NCBI RefSeq assembly: GCF_963667735.1
Contig: NZ_OY763919.1
Coordinates: forward strand, 2,605,539-2,669,538
From: an uncultured Methanoregula sp.
Lineage (GTDB): Archaea > Halobacteriota > Methanomicrobia > Methanomicrobiales > Methanospirillaceae
Length of the DNA stretch: 64,000 nt
Reading direction: 5' to 3'
Below the pieces are notes generated by a model. The model was not told where the DNA came from, made no database searches, and worked only from the letters and a program-made list of their open reading frames with translations. Both the position numbers and the translations under genes were made by a program. Shown in pieces: positions 61,150-64,000 of this stretch. The first letter of the stretch is position 1, and every line of letters starts with the position of its first letter.

Positions 61150-62052
61150 CTACCGGTCTGCTGCGGCAGGAGCCTGCCGTATCCAGGCTCGGAGGCGCAT
61201 GCCGTTGATGCACAGGGTGATCCCGAGAAGAACCGTGATTGTACCGAGAATTTCCACCAGCAGTACCAGGATGCCTGCAGGGCAGATATGAATGAGGAGG
61301 GTTAAGACAAGCGAGATGATGCCGATCGCCATGCGGCTGTAAAACCCTTCCGGCACTGCGCTTTTTCCTTTCGCCACCCGAAAGAGCAGCATGGCGGCGC
61401 TTGCGACCATCCAGACCGTGAGGACGCCAAGGATGCCCGTGACCCAGTACTTCATGGGCAGGAGAAACGCGAAGATCCCTGCTGCGAATATTACGGTTCC
61501 CGAGAGGAGATCCCGGATCCTGTATCTCGTTTGCCGTTTTGCACGAAATGTCCGTATGAAGAACATGACTGCAATACCTATGATGGCAAGCGGGAGGAGA
61601 ACCTCGAAGATTTGCTCGAAGATCCGGATAGGGTTATTCAGAATAAAGAACCCCACCAGTCCCAGGAGGACCCCGTACACGACCTGCTCGTGCCAGATGA
61701 ACCTCTGGGTTCTCAACGTATCTGTCATGCTCTTTGGGTCTGTCCTCCGGCTGTCCATGATCAGGGCCATGAACGTGTCGCTGATCATGAGGACAAGGGG
61801 AGCATCATCGATGAGGTGCAGAAGGGGATTTTTTCCAGGATCATACCGGTCCAGGTGCACCCGCCAGCTGGTTTTTGTCTCGTGCACATGAAACCGGCCT
61901 TTCCGGTAACTTGCGATGGTACCTGGGGATGGGACATTGATCCGTGACAGAATCCAGCCGGGATCAAGGGGCTCGGTGACCGTCTCTTTCTGGATCTCGA
62001 CCTCCCATATGCCCTGACGTAACGGTCCTAAAAAATCATCCAGCCTGGTCAT
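61150..62052 (-). CDS. Membrane protein with N-terminal soluble domain, HdeD/DUF308-like helices
   Basis: 300 residues from the ATG at 62052 (GGCGGGAATA upstream); the frame is open from 62100. The first 130 residues are soluble and beta-rich (WEVEIQKETVTEPLDPGWIL, RFHVHETKTSWRVHLDRYD), with a hydrophobic stretch at APLVLMISDTFMALIM. Seven or eight hydrophobic segments follow. The second set (ISGTVIFAAGIFAFLLP-like, ILGVLTVWMVASAAMLLFRV, MAIGIISLVLTLLIHICPAG, VLLVEILGTITVLLGITLCI) resembles paired-helix HdeD/DUF308 proteins. No function is known. Confidence 0.68.
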   Translation of the reverse strand: MTRLDDFLGPLRQGIWEVEIQKETVTEPLDPGWILSRINVPSPGTIASYRKGRFHVHETKTSWRVHLDRYDPGKNPLLHLIDDAPLVLMISDTFMALIMDSRRTDPKSMTDTLRTQRFIWHEQVVYGVLLGLVGFFILNNPIRIFEQIFEVLLPLAIIGIAVMFFIRTFRAKRQTRYRIRDLLSGTVIFAAGIFAFLLPMKYWVTGILGVLTVWMVASAAMLLFRVAKGKSAVPEGFYSRMAIGIISLVLTLLIHICPAGILVLLVEILGTITVLLGITLCINGMRLRAWIRQAPAAADR

Positions 62053-62313
62053 TATTCCCGCCTTCTGCCGTTCTCCTGCACACGACTGTTTTGCTCTCAT
62101 CTGCCTTTAATAAAACGAATCTGCACGGACCGTTTTTCACGTGGTTATCCAGCTATCCGCTCATTGAAGCCAGAGAAGGTCACCCTTAGGGGCAGGGGTA
62201 TTTTCTTAATCGGGTATGGGAATATCTGCTCCTCATAGTAAAAGTGAGTTTGCGGACGCGAATCTATTAATAATCGTCAGGAGAGTTGTTATTAAAAAAA
62301 CCGGGCCGACTCC

Positions 62314-64000
62314 ATGAATCCCATCCCCACTCTCGAAGACGAGTTACAGTTCCTCAAAATATCCGTTGAGCGATCATCCGATGAGGTCTTCTGGCTTGAT
62401 TTTGAGGGAAACATACTCTATGCCAATGACGCGGCCAGCCGGATTACCGGTTTTTCCCGGCAGGAACTCTGCGCCATGAAGATATTTGAGCTGGATCCGG
62501 AGATGCCCCCGGGCGCATGGGAAGCCTCGGTTGCCGATCTGCGGGAGAAGAAGACCCAGTTCATCACATCCCGGCACCGGTGCAAAGACGGTACGATTAT
62601 CGATGTCGATATCCTTGCAATCTATGTCAATCATGGCGACCGGGAGTTCAGTTTTGCCTATGTACGGGAGATAACGGAGCGCAAACGGGTCGAAGCCCTG
62701 CTCCGGGAGACCGATCGGAAATATCGCCTGCTTGCGGATCATGTCCATGATGTCATCTGGACTACAGGCCGGGATATGCGTTTCACCTACATCTCTCCAT
62801 CTGTCACGGCACTCCGGGGTCTGACTCCCGAAGAGGCCATGGCAGAGACCTTCCGGGAGGCGCTGACCCCGGAATCCTACCGGGTATTGATGGAGAGCCG
62901 CGAACAGGGTCTGGCGGCGTGGAAAAAAGGCGGATCCGTTCCCCGCAACATTGTCCTGGAACTGGAATTCCGGCGGAAGGATGGAACAACGGTATGGACA
63001 GACGTGGCAATCACTCCCGTCTTTGACCCGGGCAGGGTGCCTGTCGGGGCTGTCGGCATTATCCGGGATATCTCCCAGAGACGGCAGATGGAGCAATCCC
63101 TGCGGGAGAACCAGGAAAAACTCCGCACGGTCCTGGATAACCTGCCGGATCTCGTTCTTGTCCACCGCAACGGGATCATCCAGTATGTCAATCCCTCCAT
63201 GATCGACAACATGGGAATAACTCCGGAAAATGTCCTGAACACATCGATCCTGGATTACATTCCCCCCAGGTACCATGCCCGCATAGCATCTGCCGTCCGC
63301 GAGCGGACCGAGAACGGCCGGCATGAACCGTACGAGATCGAGATCGAATCCCCCGTGAAAGGCCACCGGGTGGTCCTCATCCGGGGTTCGAATATTGAGT
63401 TCGATGGATCCCCTGCAGTCTTAACGGTGCTGACCGATGTCACCGATCAGAAACGGGCAGAAGAAGCGCTCCGGGAGAGCGAGGAGAAGTTCCGGTCGTA
63501 CGTGGAGAATGCCAATGACATTGTATTCTCCCTGACCCCCGAGGGGATTACCTCATATGTCTCCCCGAACTGGACCGAAGTGCTAGGGCACGATACTGCT
63601 GAAATTATCGGAAAACCGGTACGGCACATTCATCCCGACGATTTACCCCGGGTCCAGGAGTTCATCCGGCAGACTGTCGCGAATAAGAAAAAGGCGGGCG
63701 GGATCGAATACCGGATACAGCATAAGGACGGTACCTGGCAATGGCATACCCAGAACATCTCACCGGTCTATGATGCCGGCGGCAGGGTTGTTGCAATTCA
63801 CGGCATCTGTCATGATATCACCGAACGTAAAAAAGCGGAAGAAGCGCTCCGGGAGAGCGAGGAGAAATTCCGGTCGTACGTGGAGAATGCCCATGATATC
63901 ATTTATACCCTGACGTATGAGGGTATCTTTACCTATGTCTCTCCGCGGTGGACTGAACTGCTCGGACATGATGCCCGCGAAGTTGTTGGCAAGTCGTTCA
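62314..64000 (+). CDS. Multi-PAS sensor protein, probably histidine kinase (3' end outside window)
   Basis: 562 codons are visible from the ATG at 62314 and the frame is open at the window edge. Five PAS/PAC units occur in series: about 15-135 (VFWLDFEGNILYANDAA to VREITERKR), 136-262, 266-383, 384-509 and 510 onward. Units 4 and 5 begin with nearly the same sequence (ALRESEEKFRSYVENA), and their DNA is almost identical there. There is no membrane segment, so it is a cytoplasmic sensor. A kinase domain is expected beyond the window but is not seen. Confidence 0.87.
   Translation, partial: MNPIPTLEDELQFLKISVERSSDEVFWLDFEGNILYANDAASRITGFSRQELCAMKIFELDPEMPPGAWEASVADLREKKTQFITSRHRCKDGTIIDVDILAIYVNHGDREFSFAYVREITERKRVEALLRETDRKYRLLADHVHDVIWTTGRDMRFTYISPSVTALRGLTPEEAMAETFREALTPESYRVLMESREQGLAAWKKGGSVPRNIVLELEFRRKDGTTVWTDVAITPVFDPGRVPVGAVGIIRDISQRRQMEQSLRENQEKLRTVLDNLPDLVLVHRNGIIQYVNPSMIDNMGITPENVLNTSILDYIPPRYHARIASAVRERTENGRHEPYEIEIESPVKGHRVVLIRGSNIEFDGSPAVLTVLTDVTDQKRAEEALRESEEKFRSYVENANDIVFSLTPEGITSYVSPNWTEVLGHDTAEIIGKPVRHIHPDDLPRVQEFIRQTVANKKKAGGIEYRIQHKDGTWQWHTQNISPVYDAGGRVVAIHGICHDITERKKAEEALRESEEKFRSYVENAHDIIYTLTYEGIFTYVSPRWTELLGHDAREVVGKSF
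63460..63899 (+). repeat. Direct repeat of PAS-linker DNA
   Basis: About 62 bases (63460-63521 and 63838-63899) are nearly identical, with only a few changes, 378 bases (126 codons) apart. They cover the linker and the first strand of PAS units 4 and 5 and indicate a recent internal duplication of one PAS module. Confidence 0.75.

Noticed and set aside
1..64000. CRISPR arrays, rRNA operons, prophage or conjugation genes
   Set aside because: No regularly spaced repeats, conserved rRNA segments, or phage and plasmid gene groups were found on reading through both strands.

Overview
The window is chromosomal DNA of a hydrogenotrophic, formate-using methanogen, most probably of the order Methanomicrobiales (a Methanoregula-like organism). 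The evidence is formylmethanofuran:H4MPT formyltransferase (ftr), two methanofuran biosynthesis genes (mfnD, mfnF), F420-type formate dehydrogenase (fdhA, fdhB), a formate channel (fdhC), an archaeal TATA-binding protein (tbp), AT-rich TATA boxes before many genes, GGTG/GGAG-type ribosome binding sites, and several small protein families common in this order. The genus is an inference. I found no rRNA, tRNA, CRISPR array or intact insertion sequence.

Layout. 0-5.5 kb: the 5' part of a bacterial-type lon gene behind a marR gene, each with a similar candidate operator; a pentameric ligand-gated ion channel homologue; small proteins; then a 5-formyl-THF cyclo-ligase/ftr pair. 5.6-17.4 kb: housekeeping and lineage-specific genes, mostly on the minus strand (PAP2, condensation-like acyltransferase, NYN-LOTUS protein, MBL hydrolase, Hsp20), including a rubredoxin-ThDP enzyme fusion. 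17.5-27.2 kb: nitroreductase, a STAS-kinase fusion, duplicated DUF2769 genes, a lipoprotein, an MFS exporter, and a secreted protein followed by a membrane-anchored winged-helix regulator. 27.4-31.7 kb: divergent ADP-forming and AMP-forming acetyl-CoA synthetases. 32.2-37.5 kb: tbp, an HTH regulator, rpiA, surE, mfnD-mfnF.

37.6-40.7 kb holds fdhAB. It is followed by a chemosensory cluster (double CheW, Cache-type MCP, CheA with a fused receiver, two further histidine kinases, a GNAT acetyltransferase), a histone-deacetylase-family gene, fdhC, membrane proteins, a winged-helix/PAS regulator, a CDF transporter, a second GNAT and a beta-carbonic anhydrase. The end holds membrane proteins and a multi-PAS sensor cut by the window edge.

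The most interesting theme is a possible formate/CO2 regulon. A 15-base palindromic sequence is shared exactly between the regions upstream of fdhA and of the winged-helix/PAS regulator. A 13-16 base leader is shared by fdhC, a non-coding stretch before the same regulator, and the carbonic anhydrase. Function assignments come from reading motifs; no database search was possible.
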